The notes under the pieces: model-generated
What the model was told of the DNA's origin: nothing
The model's database searches: none
What the model saw: only the letters and a program-made list of their open reading frames with translations
NCBI GenBank assembly: GCA_014607495.2
Contig: CP053159.1
Location: 3,975,501 to 4,039,500, forward strand
Length of the DNA: 64,000 nucleotides
Direction: 5' to 3'
Source: Carposina sasakii
Taxonomy: Eukaryota; Arthropoda; Insecta; Lepidoptera; Carposinidae
Program-made: the position numbers and the translations under genes
Part shown: piece after piece, positions 8,875-21,300 of the stretch
Numbering within the stretch: the first letter of the stretch is position 1
How the letters are laid out: each line of letters starts with the position of its first letter

Positions 8875-11800
8875 GAAGTATAATATAAACTAGCGGTTTG
8901 CCAATTATATGTATCAAAATATGTAACTATAGGTATTTTGCGTAAAACATTTGCATCTCGCCAAAGGATATCAAATCGTTAAACACTGTACCAGCTTTAG
9001 TAACGGAAATCGAATAATTCGTCACGTTCACAGTAAAATAATAAAATATTATTTCCATACAAGTCATATTAACCTTATTTAAATTAATATTCTCACTATG
9101 TAACTTAAACATGTAATATACCTAGTCAAGCCCAAAATAAATTAGCAGAAATCTGCAAATTACCTACTTGCTTCTTACCTTGTTCTTATCTAACATGAAT
9201 TATTAAAAACATTCCTAAGTATATTCTTGGTATAGTAACTGAAACAAATCAAGTAATTTTTATTACAAGCTTTTATTTAGTTTCACCTGTCCCGCTGACT
9301 GTAACTAAATCTTGCAAGTTAAATTTGATCCACTTCCCGGTTTCCGATTGAGCCGAAATTTTGCATGCATGAATAAATCGGATATCAATGTAATATTATT
9401 ATGATATAGAGCTGATCTGATGATGGAGCTGGAAGGTAGCCATAGTAACTCCGTAATTAAACGACGCAACCTAACCGAGTTTGGTCTCGTTTGATTCAAT
9501 CAGTTAATTTTATTAAAAAAATAAAAAAATCCCGTTTTTAAAACAGGTTTTTTAAAGTCAAGCTTTTTTGTTTACAGTTTTTATTCTTCTAGCGATGAAC
9601 TCTAGCTTATGTAGGAAATTAAGTAAAAAAAACTTCCTATTTATTGACCATTATTTCTGCAACTAATACAGCCAAAATGGTTGAATATAGTCCACCCGTG
9701 ACAGGGGTACCGATATTTATTACGTCGACAAATCTCTACTAAGTCGTTGTAAGGGTATGACCATTTTTAAGAAGACATCAAGACGATGTCGCTTTCATTA
9801 GCTAAGAAGTAATTTCAAATTATTTTCTGCGAGATTTTTTTTTTAACTTACAAAGTATTTACACATAAAACAAGTAATTACTTAACAAATTACTTAGAAC
9901 TTAGTAGTTTCCTAAAAATATCTTTAACCATAGAAAATATCATCACTTACATAAGTAATTATTTGAGTCGAAGTACTTCTTTTTCTGCTAGTGCTCTGTC
10001 TTATTTATTATTAGATATTTTTTTTATGCAAATACCGCTAAACTAATGTTGATTAAACTAGGCAGTTACCATGTAACGTAAATGCGAACGATGTTGCATG
10101 CTTTTATAAGTGAACTAATAATATTATTTTGTAGCAATAATTCAGAATTCTCAAAAATAATTTTATGGCAATAAAATAAACAGATGTAAGAAAACTTCTG
10201 TACATATTTACACAGACATTTAACAAAGCTTTTCTTTCATGTAGCATATTTATTATTCACGACCATGAATGAAGGAAATATAAGAAAAAAATGTAGGGAA
10301 TATTAAACAATACCTTTAATATAAGTATTTCATATTGTTTGTGTAGGTTTCGTTAAGAATATATTAGACAGAAGAATAAGTATTAAATTGAGATTAATTA
10401 AATTGACTAATACTGAAATGCTGAACAAGTGCCATTGTGTTGAGTTATACGACAGAGTTATTATTTATTTTATTTATTTTGAATAAGGCTTTGCCAACAT
10501 AAATATCACATATTATTAAAACATTATTTGAGCAAATATTACTCGCAGGAAATGTATTTTTGATTTGATTATCAGTAATCTTTGCTCTTCGCGCCAATTT
10601 GTATCGGGCGATCATGTGAGTAATTAAATGGGCTTATTGGTTTTTGTGTGATACATTTCTGTTTTTTGGATCACTTGTGACGGTCGATTAGGGTTATTTG
10701 AACTAATATGGGGCAACTTTTTTTTTTGAAAATCTCATTTTAAAATGGTTAAAATTTTATTTTGAAGCCATTATTAAAGGCGTAAGTAATTAAACGAGCT
10801 AAATTATTTTTTTCTCAAAAATATGAAGAAAATGGGGAAAATTTTTGGAATTTTCCTGCGAAAATTTTCAGTCTTTTCCTTCTCAGAATCGTGGTCTGAA
10901 GTCACGGTATCAATATTTTCCTGGCTGTCACAAACTCCCTGTATACATACATACTATGTAGGTACCTATTGTTTAACTAAGTACCTACTTAAGTATAATG
11001 AATATGTAAAAAAAATTCTATAAAATTAAAAACTTTAGGTGCAACTATAGGATAAATAACGTCTGAATTATCATAATTATCGTGGGAAATTTGGTCGGTG
11101 TGGATTTTAAAATAAATACAATACGCGTTTGCAAATAGGTAGAGCAATATAGCTCTACCTGGGGAGAGCCAGGGGAGTTGTAGGCCTGCATATAAATTGC
11201 TGCTGAAAATGAAGTCGCTTGGTTTCACAAACTCAATGTAAATGAGGTAGGGAAAGATATAAATAGACTAGGCTAACAAAAATAGGCTTTAAAGTTCAAA
11301 CATGAGCGTAGTATGATAAACCAGCGGTATATGCCACGAGGTCACGAGTAAAAGTATTATTAGTATTAGGCTATGTTTAAGTAATAACTTTTAGTAGGTA
11401 GTTATTTTTCTAAATAGTATGGAGAGTTACTAAACAACTCAGAAAATGTTCATACAACCTTGGAATATAATCATATCTTTTTTTGATTTCAATTCCCAAT
11501 CATTAGTTGAGGTTCATTATAGTTGGCTATTTTCATAGCATCTCGCTCAATATACCCCTTTTGTAACAATCTGTAATAAATAAATATAAATACATAATAA
11601 GGGTGTTATTACATAACAGCGTCTTAAGTTAGATACAAAATGAGATAGTAAAATGTATTAAATATCTGTCCAATGTTTAGCATAAGCAATATTTAAATAA
11701 ATTTCTAACAGCTACCTTATTTTTTTCAAAAGTTATAAAATGAAAATACGTGAAATAAGTATCCACCCGGTCGCAAGGATAGTCATTGTTACAAAATGCG

Positions 11801-12256
11801 GTAGTTCTGCAGCCTTAAAAAAGCAAGGGGGCGTCAGGGAAATCTTACAACTAAGCAAAAAGTTTTCGACAGACATCGTGTTAGTTCAACTGCCCTCAGT
11901 CTAGTTTTAAATTCTGTTACAAAGTGCGCCTGTGACCAAGTACTCTAGTTCAACTTTCTTGAAACTTTACTATGTAAACAGGGAGGCTACAAGAGTGCGG
12001 TTGAGGTTTTTAAAAATCTACGCTATTTGTGGTTCAGCTCAAGATACTGAAAATATGTATAGCAGTATTCATTCGTTAAAAATATTAAACGTCGCCCAAT
12101 ATTGTAAAATAAAATAAAATAAAAATAAATATACCTACAAATTTACACGTGGTTGTGTTCCGTAATTGGGGCAGACTACATGTAGAATCAACAAGGAGAT
12201 CATACAATCACTTTTAACATAACAGGACCAAATTAAATAAATCAGTATCATATTTC

Positions 12257-12352
12257 GTAGCTCCTCGCCTGAATAACGTTCCGGAGTTTCTTAGTCGACT
12301 CCTACGACATGCACGGAAGCTGATGTATTCTAGTGAAGCCCCACATTAGCAT
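12257..12352 (+). repeat. Dispersed repeat family B, partial copy
   Basis: Shares cttagtcgactcctacgaca, tgcacggaag, ctgatgtattctagtgaagc and ccacattagca with copies at 26833, 32960, 44200, 46590 and 46840. Only the 3' half is present. Confidence 0.7.
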
Positions 12353-13713
12353 GACCTACAAATTAATATTTTCAGGTCAGAAGGTAAAATGTAAAAGCTT
12401 TCATTTTTATGAAATTACATACTTGCTTTCAGACTCTTCCAATTTGCGAAAAGTGTTTTCCAAATGATCTAGAGAGACATCGAAATGGCGTAATCAATTT
12501 AACAAGCGTATATCGATAAGCAGTAAAAACCGGAGCACCCCGGAGTCCCTTGGGGTGTAAAAATTAATTATAAATGTCCGTAGGTAATATATTCACATTT
12601 ATGGTAACATTAGATTTTTTATATGCAATTTTCGTATAAGCAGTTTTAATCTTGTTATGCAAATTGTATTTTCGATAAATATTTTTATTTTTGCCTATTC
12701 TATTGTGTATATATTTTATTACTGTGTGTATTTATTACTGACAATTTAATAGACAAACAACACTATATTGTTATAATCATTCTAATGTAATGTGCTTGAA
12801 GAGTAATGGTTTATGTAAACACTGTTGGCACGAACTATTGTGAGTTGTGTAGAAATAAATAAATAGTTATAAAAAAAATGCACATCGTATATAGGTAGGA
12901 ACGTATACCTAAATATAATAAAGGCTGTAGTATCCGCTAATTAAATAGCGTCAGACGTCCATTATTGACGACAATGTTAATTATTGACGGCAATGTCACT
13001 ATCGGGGATTGATTAATTAATTCGAGCTCTAATTGAACAACATTAAGTGTACCCTGACATTATGGATCACTGCTTGAACATAGCGAGAAATTTAACCGTA
13101 GGACATGAAACTTTATACGACGAATATTATTGTCATTCATTGTAGTAATATTACAAGCCTTCTAGTACTAAAGTTTCAGTAGATTAAGGCCTGTGTATAT
13201 CAACGTTCGATTAATGTAATCGCTCGGTTAGCAGATTTTAAGGTGTTTTATGACAACTAATGTATAAGATTATTAATATTAATCTCTGCGATTCTGCAGA
13301 ATTTTTGGAATTGTTATGTATTGGAAAACTCCAATAAACTTCATTCTAAATAGATTTCTAATGACATAGCCTATTTACTGCCTATACATTACGACCATTA
13401 GGGGTAAACCAGAAAGCATTGAGCACTCATTGTGAGTGAAATATTGGTGAAATTCGACAGATAAAATAAATGGGTCGGATGTCCAGTTAGCGAAACGAAC
13501 GGATTTTCGTTCGACGGGTATGACATACGAGCGTGATAGTGTATGTGTTGCATCTATGAGGGTTTATGGTTTAGGTTTATTTTATAATTCATCTAAAGGG
13601 CGAGTTTTTTAATGGTCAGATAGCCTATCTGAAAGATAAAGTTAATGCTGTCATTACACTGATCAAGTTTTAGGAAAAGACAGCACCAACTTAATCGGCC
13701 CTTATAGAAATAT

Positions 13714-13784
13714 TCTGAACGAATCGAATGTCTGAAATGTAAAATCAGATTTACTTTTACATTTCAGACATTCGATTCGTTCAG
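13714..13784. repeat. Perfect 31-bp-stem hairpin
   Basis: The arm starting tctgaacgaatcgaatgtct at 13714 is matched exactly in reverse at 13754-13784, with a loop of about 9 bases. The sequence just before it (ggtcagatagcctatctg at about 13617) also occurs at about 29560, so this may be the end of a foldback element. Confidence 0.8.
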
Positions 13785-15525
13785 ATTACGTTGATGATTT
13801 TTTATTTGATATTCTGAAATTCATATTGTAATCAATCTTATAAAAGTGAACAAAATGTATCCAAAACAAAAAAAAAAACGATTTTTGCCATGGTATACCT
13901 ACGAGTATAATGTATGCTTACTTCTGAAAATAAAACATAAAGTTTATAGAACCCCAGGCACATCTCGTTTGTACAACGGCTAACATAACAATCCGATATT
14001 GCGTCCATAAAAAACAGGCACAAAAGGTACATTAAGTAATATTACTTACAAACGTAAATTCTTTCACATATACTAAAACCTGGATCTCACATAAAGAACT
14101 GGAATCGGAAATAGCTCTGTAAAGGAGAATAAAGTTCTATTCACACCACAAAGTCAAGCGAGACTGAAATTGCATAGAGACCCGCTGCATGGCTACAGTG
14201 TAGACGTACGTAGATAATTAATATGGTAAAGTTTAATAGCGTTAAAATTACAATATTACCTACTATTATTTTAATAATTTCCTATCAAATTGTGTTCTGT
14301 AAGGATAATCGACATTTATATCTTTTAAACACAGCTTTAGTTTTTAGCTGTCGAGGAGAATGTAAAGTTTAAGTATGTCTATCTTTTTTATTCCAATATG
14401 CAAACAAAAATAACCGTAACAACATTGATTTATTTTGTAATGTACAGATTTAGTTATAAAAGAAATGATTTTTTTATACTGTGAGAAGATCATAAACCAC
14501 TTTCATTGGCCTCATAGCAACTTCACCTGTGAGCGATGCATCCCCCTGAATGAGCAATGAGGCACTGGGAGGCTTCCCCATTCTTTTTCACGAGAATTTC
14601 ATTATTACAGGTCTGTATTTTTTGAACTTCCATTGAAATGAGTATTTTTTTTCTGTAAAGGTTTTTTCTGATTGTGGATATTTCGATATTTACGTACCTA
14701 CAGTTTAAAGGAGGTAATATCAAAATAGTTTCTTTTCGAACATAATGTTTCGGATACCGTTATTGTAGTTTTTAGAAAGAATAGTTTACTAAACGTTTCC
14801 TTTCTAAAATATTATTTATTTTAGTTAATCTTTTTATATAGTTCCTAGTTTGTCTTATCCGTTTCTGTTATCTATAATTTTAACTTTTTCTATGTACGTG
14901 TAATTTTCAAACTAAAAACTTCTCTATCCTATTTCACAACTAAAGTTGCTGTTCTGTCATTATTGTAGCTATTAACTCTATGAAAAATCGAGTAAATAAC
15001 TAGAAACCTCGCTATGAACGTAGAGATGAAACTGCAGGAATTGCTTTTGAATTGAATCTCGAAGTTCTCTTTGAAGGAGTCGACACTTTCAGTAGTATTT
15101 TATTAAATAGTAAGCAGTTTATGTCAGCTGCGCGGTGATATTGACTGGAAACTTTCTTTAAGTGGTAAGTGTTTTAATAAAGATCGAATGAATTGAGAAT
15201 CTATTTAGACAGTTTTAAGCTTTTCAGGTGCATGTTTTAGAAATAATTGGCCCAATCATAGGTATATAATTAATTTAGATTTTATAGTGATTTGAATGGA
15301 CAATAAAATATCGGAATTAAGATATACCTAGGTACCCTATTTTTATTGTGTGTATAAACTTATACTGGTATTCGTAATCTATTTATTACCACGAGACCAT
15401 TTTTACTCGACGTAGTCTAGTAGACATAGGTACTACTTTGTGTCCTTCGCTTAAGTTTTAAATGGATGAGGACGACTGGAATTTGAGTGTACAACTATGA
15501 ATACCAAAATAAAAACATCACTCAC

Positions 15526-15690
15526 CATCATTTATGAATGGGTAGACAGTCCGAAGTTCTGCTTCGTACTGCTCGAGGGAGACTGCCGGCATTATTGGAG
15601 GCACGTAGTCATCCTCCGGGGACCTCTCTGAGGCATACCCCTGGTCGAAGCCAGGGTCTTGGAGCTTCCACACGGGTTCGGCATCTGATC
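15526..15690 (-). CDS. Host gene, internal coding exon 3
   Basis: 165 bases between acceptor tctctttcccag (ending 15691) and donor GTGAGT (starting 15525). The frame is phase 1 at both ends and matches the phase of exon 2. The encoded segment, SDAEPVWKLQDPGFDQGYAS then ERSPEDDYVPPIMPAVSLEQ and YEAELRTVYPFINDG, is acidic and aromatic, unlike the basic Ser-rich exons upstream, so it may begin a folded or interaction region. Codon composition is much more GC-rich than the surrounding AT-rich DNA, which supports real coding. I do not recognise the family. The gene must continue further left on the minus strand because the exon ends in a strong donor. Confidence 0.8.
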
Positions 15691-15949
15691 CTGGGAAAGA
15701 GATAGAGGGAGTTACTGGATTGTTGAGGCAAATGCGGATAGGTACCGTAAACAGGAGGAGATAATCTGTATAAACAGACATAGTTAAGATTTTCGTGTGT
15801 AGTGCTTGTTTTAGAAATAGTTAAGCCAGGAGTTATGATGAATCCTCAAAAAATACTACACATAGCTACACACTTCATGAAGATTTATTTAATTTGAAAG
15901 TCCGCCTTGTTAGGTAGATTGTGTGATTGTGTTAGATGGTGTGATATTA

Positions 15950-16125
15950 ATTCGTTAGTTAGTATATTAGAACTTATAAGTAGTGTTCTGAGGTTAGTAT
16001 TGTTATTTATTATCTATGTATGTATTTATATAACGTTGCTTAGTACCCATAACACAAGACTTTAGGAATCTTAGTGTGGAATTAGGTTAATGTGTTATGA
16101 AGTAAGTGAATATAAAGAAAATTAT
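15950..16125 (+). repeat. tRNA-derived SINE family D, 3' part
   Basis: Matches the inverse of 40136-40290: tgtatttatata followed by cgttgcttagta, cacaagac, atcttagtgtggaat and taggttaatgtgttatgaag. The tRNA-like head seen in the 40 kb copy is missing. Confidence 0.7.
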
Positions 16126-17478
16126 ATGTATAAAGAAAATTAAAAATCTGCTATTTTAAATATCTGTAAAAGGCAACAAAATTTTATTACTTATTCGAAT
16201 ATTAAAGATGTTATTGACACGATGGAACATCTATAATTTTCGGTCGTTATTTAAACAATGTATTCTGAAACAATACCATATTTATATAACATTATTTTAT
16301 TCTAAAGTATTCAGAACATTATTCACAAAGAAAACAGATATTCTGATTCATGGGGCAGGTTCTGAAACAGTAAATACTTCACTTCAGTTAGAAACCTTAT
16401 GGGGGACTGTACAAGATAAGAACCAGCACAACCATTTTTTTTCTATTGTTATTAGCCTTAACCAATATCTTAGAACTCTCTCGAATCTATTAAAAGTCAC
16501 GAAAAAATCTTAACATTAATCTAATTACATATTCAAGTTACGACCACTTAGCATTTAAGAAAATAAAATGAAAAAATAAACAATAATTTCAAGTAGCAGC
16601 CATTACCCTCGTTCTCGCCCCATACTGGGTTCCTTTTTACGGTTGCTAATGAGATTTTTTTTGCATTGAAAACGGTAAACATTTTATAAACGGAATTTTA
16701 TTTGTTCAAGAAAAGGTGGAAAATGCTTAGATAATATTTACTGAACATGACTGAGAATGTAAGTTTAATTTCCTAAGATAACATAACTGAGGCGGTGAGT
16801 TGAATTTCTGTACTTAGTATGTTTCGGTTTTACATCTCTACTTTGCCTCGGTTCTATCGGCCAAGTGCAATGCGAACGAGCAATATAGGATTCTGTAGTT
16901 AAAAGTAAGTCCTCCCTCCTCCCTTCTAATTCATTCTACCTAGATGCCTATATGTATAGAAACATTATGGTTTTGATTTATAAACAGTTTGTTATTTTTT
17001 AAATAAATAAATAAAATGTACGTAGACGCACAAATTGCTCTACATTTTGTCCGAATACCATAAGCTATGTGTTTTAATACATATATTGTACCTACAAATA
17101 TAGATTATGAGATACAGAATTACCGTCTCTCCCGTATCTGTAAGAATTTCGGATGGCTACGTCATACATATACCTACAATACCATGTTCCAGGTCTAAGA
17201 TTACAGTTCTGTGTAAAAGTTATTATTTCTTCTAATCTTCGTATTGCAGTGGCTTATTTTAGTATAGAACGTCACATATTCACGTGAAATTGCAAATGGA
17301 GTAATAAAAGATTACTGGCGAAAGTTTATAGCAAAACGTATGTAAAACTTGTAATCGTTGTAGCCGTAAACATCTATAAACATACCATCACACTAAAACG
17401 TATCGTGCTATCTATGTAGCAGATATTAAGAGGAAGTGTTCTGCAAACATATTGGCTATCTTTTTTGACAGATTAAAG

Positions 17479-17653
17479 CAGGGGTTCCCAAACTTTTTTT
17501 ACTCATAGACCCCTTTTAAAATTTAACTGGTCCTGGTGGACCCCCTACAGGCCTACACCACACACAAATTAGTTATAAACCCCCATTTTTTCACGCCAAC
17601 GTAGACCCCCATCGAGTCTCTTGTGGACCCCTGGGTGACTTTGGGAACGACTG
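17479..17653. mobile_element. hAT-type MITE
   Basis: 175 bases. The left end caggggttcccaaac is matched by the inverse of the right end, cagtcgttcccaaag, the usual hAT terminal motif. It is flanked by 8-base duplications, gattaaag (17471-17478) and ttttaaag (17654-17661), with two mismatches. Subterminal tagacccc / tggacccc motifs repeat in both orientations. Non-coding, so dependent on a hAT transposase. Confidence 0.85.
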
Positions 17654-19234
17654 TTTTAAAGTGATAATTAAAACTTCGTAATCGGGAAGCGAGTTGTCTG
17701 TGTGTGTGTCTGTGTGTTTCATAAAATTTTTCTTCAGATCAGGCATTACTCCATTTATTAAGTTTCAATGAGTGATATCACTATGGACTCTCAAAAAGAT
17801 AGCCGATACGAGGGCTGTCTCCCTTTAGTTTTCCGATCGGCAACTTATGAGAAATATTTCACAGTAATTTCAAATAGGTCCTTTAAGCTTTTACCGCCTG
17901 AGCTTCATTAAGCTAAGGTTTATTAGGATAGCGGCTGTAATACAGCGATGAAATTATCTTTCTAATTAAAGTTGCGATTTGCTAGAGACCGGTAATTCAT
18001 ACCGTTGTTTACACAGAAAACGCCCCAATTGACCGTATCTCTATCTTAGGAAATGAAAGCTTTATAGGTTCCAACTCGAATTACCTATGAACACATTACT
18101 GGTAAAAACTAGTGTCGCCTTTTTGGACGATGGATGGAGTAAGCTAAATATGTCATTTATTGATTGGTGCACCATACGTAGGCTACATTATTTGATAATA
18201 GCAGCTCCTCTTATATCTACTCGATGTTGCTGGCTCGTGCTCGCGTGAGTTCCGTTACTTAGGGCGGCCAGAATACTGCCTGCTAGCATTGATTTACAAT
18301 ACCCACCCTACGGGTAATAGCCCGAAGAGCTAGCGAAACATGTAAATTACCTGCCAGTAGAATAAACCACTCGGAAACAACCGCATGCAAGTCCGAACTT
18401 AAATTGCCTAGAAAGTTCGAAATGTACAATAAGAGATTTATAGTAGCATACCTATATGAACGTAGGTATAAGCCTAAGCTCTCGCAAGAGGAGATACCAA
18501 ATCCTTGGCTCTCGCCTATCACTCGCACGAGTATGGCGATATTTTTCACAAAATAATTTTTTTAAGCAAATTTTTCCATTCGCGTATGTGTGTGGATTTG
18601 ACGTTTAAATGTGAGATAATTATGTCTTTCTCACCTTCCTGCCACTATAACAGTGGCAAGTTGAGCTACAGATTTCCATTAACTTTACTCTAGTATTGTA
18701 CCTATATTTGTTTCTTGATCCGAACCTAGGTACTAATAAACTGCGTCTTATTTTACTATGCGAAATATTTACGTAGTCAACCTCCGATTTTAATTTAGAT
18801 ATTCTAACTTTGTGGAATAGTATGGAGGTAGTGTAACTCCCTTGTCTTTTTGGGATGAAACGGTCGTATATCCGAGTTTATCCGGATTACTGCTGATTGA
18901 TTTATTTATTCCGGTATTGTACCTAAACATGTAATAAATTTTACTTAGTTGCTATACAAAGGGTTGACTTGTATTGGGGTTCGGTTTGAGAAATATATTA
19001 TTTACAAATTGCTTTATTTTTCCCACTTAGTACCTATTGTACAGATACTATGCTATAGTTGTCCATTGTGTAGAGAAGTAGAGAATAAAAACTGTTGAGA
19101 GGATTCGGCGGGAAAAGCTGGAAGAACTTTCTTGTGAAAATCAAAATTTATTTGTAAATGGCTTGCATGTGTCCGTAGGGATGTTTGTTGGTAGATAAGT
19201 TATATTTTGTTTACTTGTGATGTGATACTAGTGG

Positions 19235-19420
19235 TCGCCCACGACTTCGCCCGCGTGAGTGTGCATTACTCCCGTGCGAAGCCGGGCGGGTCCCTAGTTA
19301 TACATTATGCACCTTCCTCGTGAATCACTGTATCTATTAAAAAAAACCGCATCCAAATCCGTTCCCTAGTTTGAAAGATCTCAGCATACATAGAGATGGA
19401 CAGACTTTGTTTTATAATAT
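19235..19420. repeat. Dispersed repeat family E
   Basis: Shares cgtgcgaagccggg, gtccctagttatacattat, the aaaaaccgcatc box, ccctagtttgaaagatct and the final gactttgttttataatatg with 59825-60010, and more loosely with 28640-28870. It looks like a LINE or SINE 3' tail; the parent element is not in the window. Confidence 0.75.
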
Positions 19421-19989
19421 GAGTGACGCAGGTAAGCTGAAACTTTAGTCGGAATACGATGTCTTCATGGGCTCATGTAAGTTGTTTCTGCATTTATTTT
19501 TTATTTAGTCTAATTTTAAATTTATTCTTGAGGATTTTCTTGACGTTTCCTTTCATCATCATCATATATGTATTATCATCTATCATAATTATCAGAAATC
19601 ATTTACTAAAGACAAAGGCTGCATGGGCTTAGTTTCCCCTTGCCTTGCCTTCAGGATAAACTAAACAATATATATGTATGTATATAACTGTTGAGCTAGT
19701 ATTAATAAACGCCTAAAATTATTATATACAACAAACGAGTAAAACAGCACGAGTAGGTAGCAATATTAGCAAGCACAGGTGGCTTTATTTTATCACCCCT
19801 TTTGGGTCATAATAGTCGACGTACGACTACAAGCACACCTTTTATAATACGAGTAAAACCGGCCAAGTGTGAGTTGGACTCGCGTACCGACGATTCTGAC
19901 ATATTATTTAATACATCAGCTGCCTCTTCTTCCGTGCATGTCGTAAGAATCGTCCATGGAACTCGTGCATTCTCTCAGGCTATAGGTAA

Positions 19990-20189
19990 GCTAACAACTT
20001 GAGGGGTTAGTGTGAGTTTTCACTTCGAACTCGATCAAGTTAACGTAAAGCAGCTAACCAATCACATTAAGGTGTGATCACGTGATGTATCATACATAAG
20101 TGGTTCTCACTACGTGATTGGTTATACAGTTTACGTTAACGCGATCGAGTTCGAAGTGAAAACTCGCACTAACCCCTCAAGTTGTTAGC
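19990..20189. mobile_element. Foldback MITE, 60-base arms
   Basis: 19990-20049 and 20130-20189 are inverse copies differing at only three positions. The outer ends read gctaacaacttgaggggtta. The pairing continues loosely inward through aaccaatcac / gtgattggtt. Non-coding, 200 bases. It lies next to a family B copy (20201-20295). Target duplications are unclear. Confidence 0.85.
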
Positions 20190-20200
20190 TTTACAATTTG

Positions 20201-20295
20201 TCCTCACTATGCTAAACGTGGTTGTGTGATATCCCTTATGATCCTACAGTTCTGGGCTTCCCTATTAGGGGAACACAGCCATGTCTATGTATAGG
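20201..20295 (-). repeat. Dispersed repeat family B, partial copy
   Basis: Contains gctaaacgtggttgtgtgat, atgatcctacagttctgg and ggggaacacagccatgt, the 5' half of the family in reverse orientation. Confidence 0.7.
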
Positions 20296-20699
20296 TTTTC
20301 ACGTATGAACGCGCGTTCTAAAACCATTTTGATAATATCTCTTCGCTTTCCTTATAAAGCAGGTTTTACAAGGGATCGCTTATTTATTTTTTACCCGACT
20401 GTGCGACGCAAAGGAGTGGTATTGTGTTTAACAGCCTATGTATGTTTGTATGTTCCTTTGAAGCACTACACAGACCAAACGCCTCGGCCGATTTTATGAT
20501 TCATACGTTAATAGATTCCTCTTAGTCCGGTGAGTGTCACTCATAGAAATGTATACAAGCTGGAAACAGCGCTTCTTACTAAAAACTGCCTCCCGAAAAT
20601 TTGACCGATTTGACCTTGAAAAACTAGACGGAAAAAAAAGTAGAGTGTACTCACAATGAAATTTTAATGGACATTTGTTCATTTAATTACATTTCTACC

Positions 20700-21300
20700 A
20701 TGAACAACCCAAGTAACACAGGAAGCATTTTAACAAACGGATAATTAACTTATGTAGAACTTAAGGTTCGTAGAAACTCTTATATGAGTTCACCGAGCAT
20801 CTTGATGCTTTATATGAGCATTTTGAAACCATTATGATGCTTTACACTGTATAAGGGGTGGATAATGGCATATCAAAATGATTTTGTAATGCCTGTAGTT
20901 TTATTGCATCAATACACAAAGCAGCTGTAGGATATAAATGCTCAATGCTATTTAGCAGTATAAACATAAACCATTATAATGTAATGTAAATCCGCCATGT
21001 TTAAATCCATCTGTTTTTGATGTCTAAGGGTCTACAATAGCATTTTTAAATAGTAAGATAATGCCTAATGCTGCATAATAGCATAAACTTGTGCTATTCT
21101 AATGCACCGTAATTCCGCTTTGGACTAACTAATACAGGACGTACAAGTAATACAGCTTTGAGCTGTTTTTAGTGCCCTTCATTATTTAATAGCGCTTTTA
21201 ACTAGTAAATAAATGCTTAGTATTGCTGAGTAGCATAAAAGTGAATCAATGTAATGCTTGCATTTTTGAAGGTCAACTGAGTTCTGTTAAACAGAACTTT
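20700..21300. repeat. Region of degenerate short repeats, possible non-autonomous element
   Basis: The words aatgc, gcattttt and atagcat recur some dozen times over 600 bases (for example 20803-20845, 21050-21100 and 21210-21270). A 17-base palindrome, gttctgtt-a-aacagaac, ends the region at 21281-21297. The structure suggests a mobile element, but I could not define its ends. Confidence 0.3.

Larger units (their letters stand above)
3994..8884 (-). mobile_element. Full-length DIRS retrotransposon (core 4004-8874)
   Basis: A tyrosine-recombinase retrotransposon on the minus strand. Order from right (5') to left: terminal repeat, gag exon 1, intron, gag exon 2, RT-RNase H-methyltransferase, tyrosine recombinase, terminal repeat. 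Such elements integrate through a DNA circle with a tyrosine recombinase instead of an integrase and leave no target duplication; none is seen here. The flanks are instead mutually inverted: attatacttc precedes the left end and gaagtataat follows the right end, so the empty site would be a 20-base palindrome. All three reading frames are uninterrupted apart from the natural gag/RT frame change and the intron, so the copy may be competent. Confidence 0.9.
8885..15525. other. Intron or downstream sequence of the host gene, few recognisable features
   Basis: AT-rich sequence without a convincing exon. It contains a SINE fragment (12257-12352) and a perfect hairpin (13714-13784). A stretch at 9310-9495 contains phrasing (ttcccggtttccgattgagccgaaattttgc) reminiscent of a dispersed lepidopteran repeat, but no second copy is in this window to prove it. 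Confidence 0.5.

Noticed and set aside
21281..21297. Nuclear-receptor response element
   Set aside because: GTTCTGTT-A-AACAGAAC resembles a steroid-receptor dyad, but it ends a repeat-rich region and more likely is an element's terminal hairpin.
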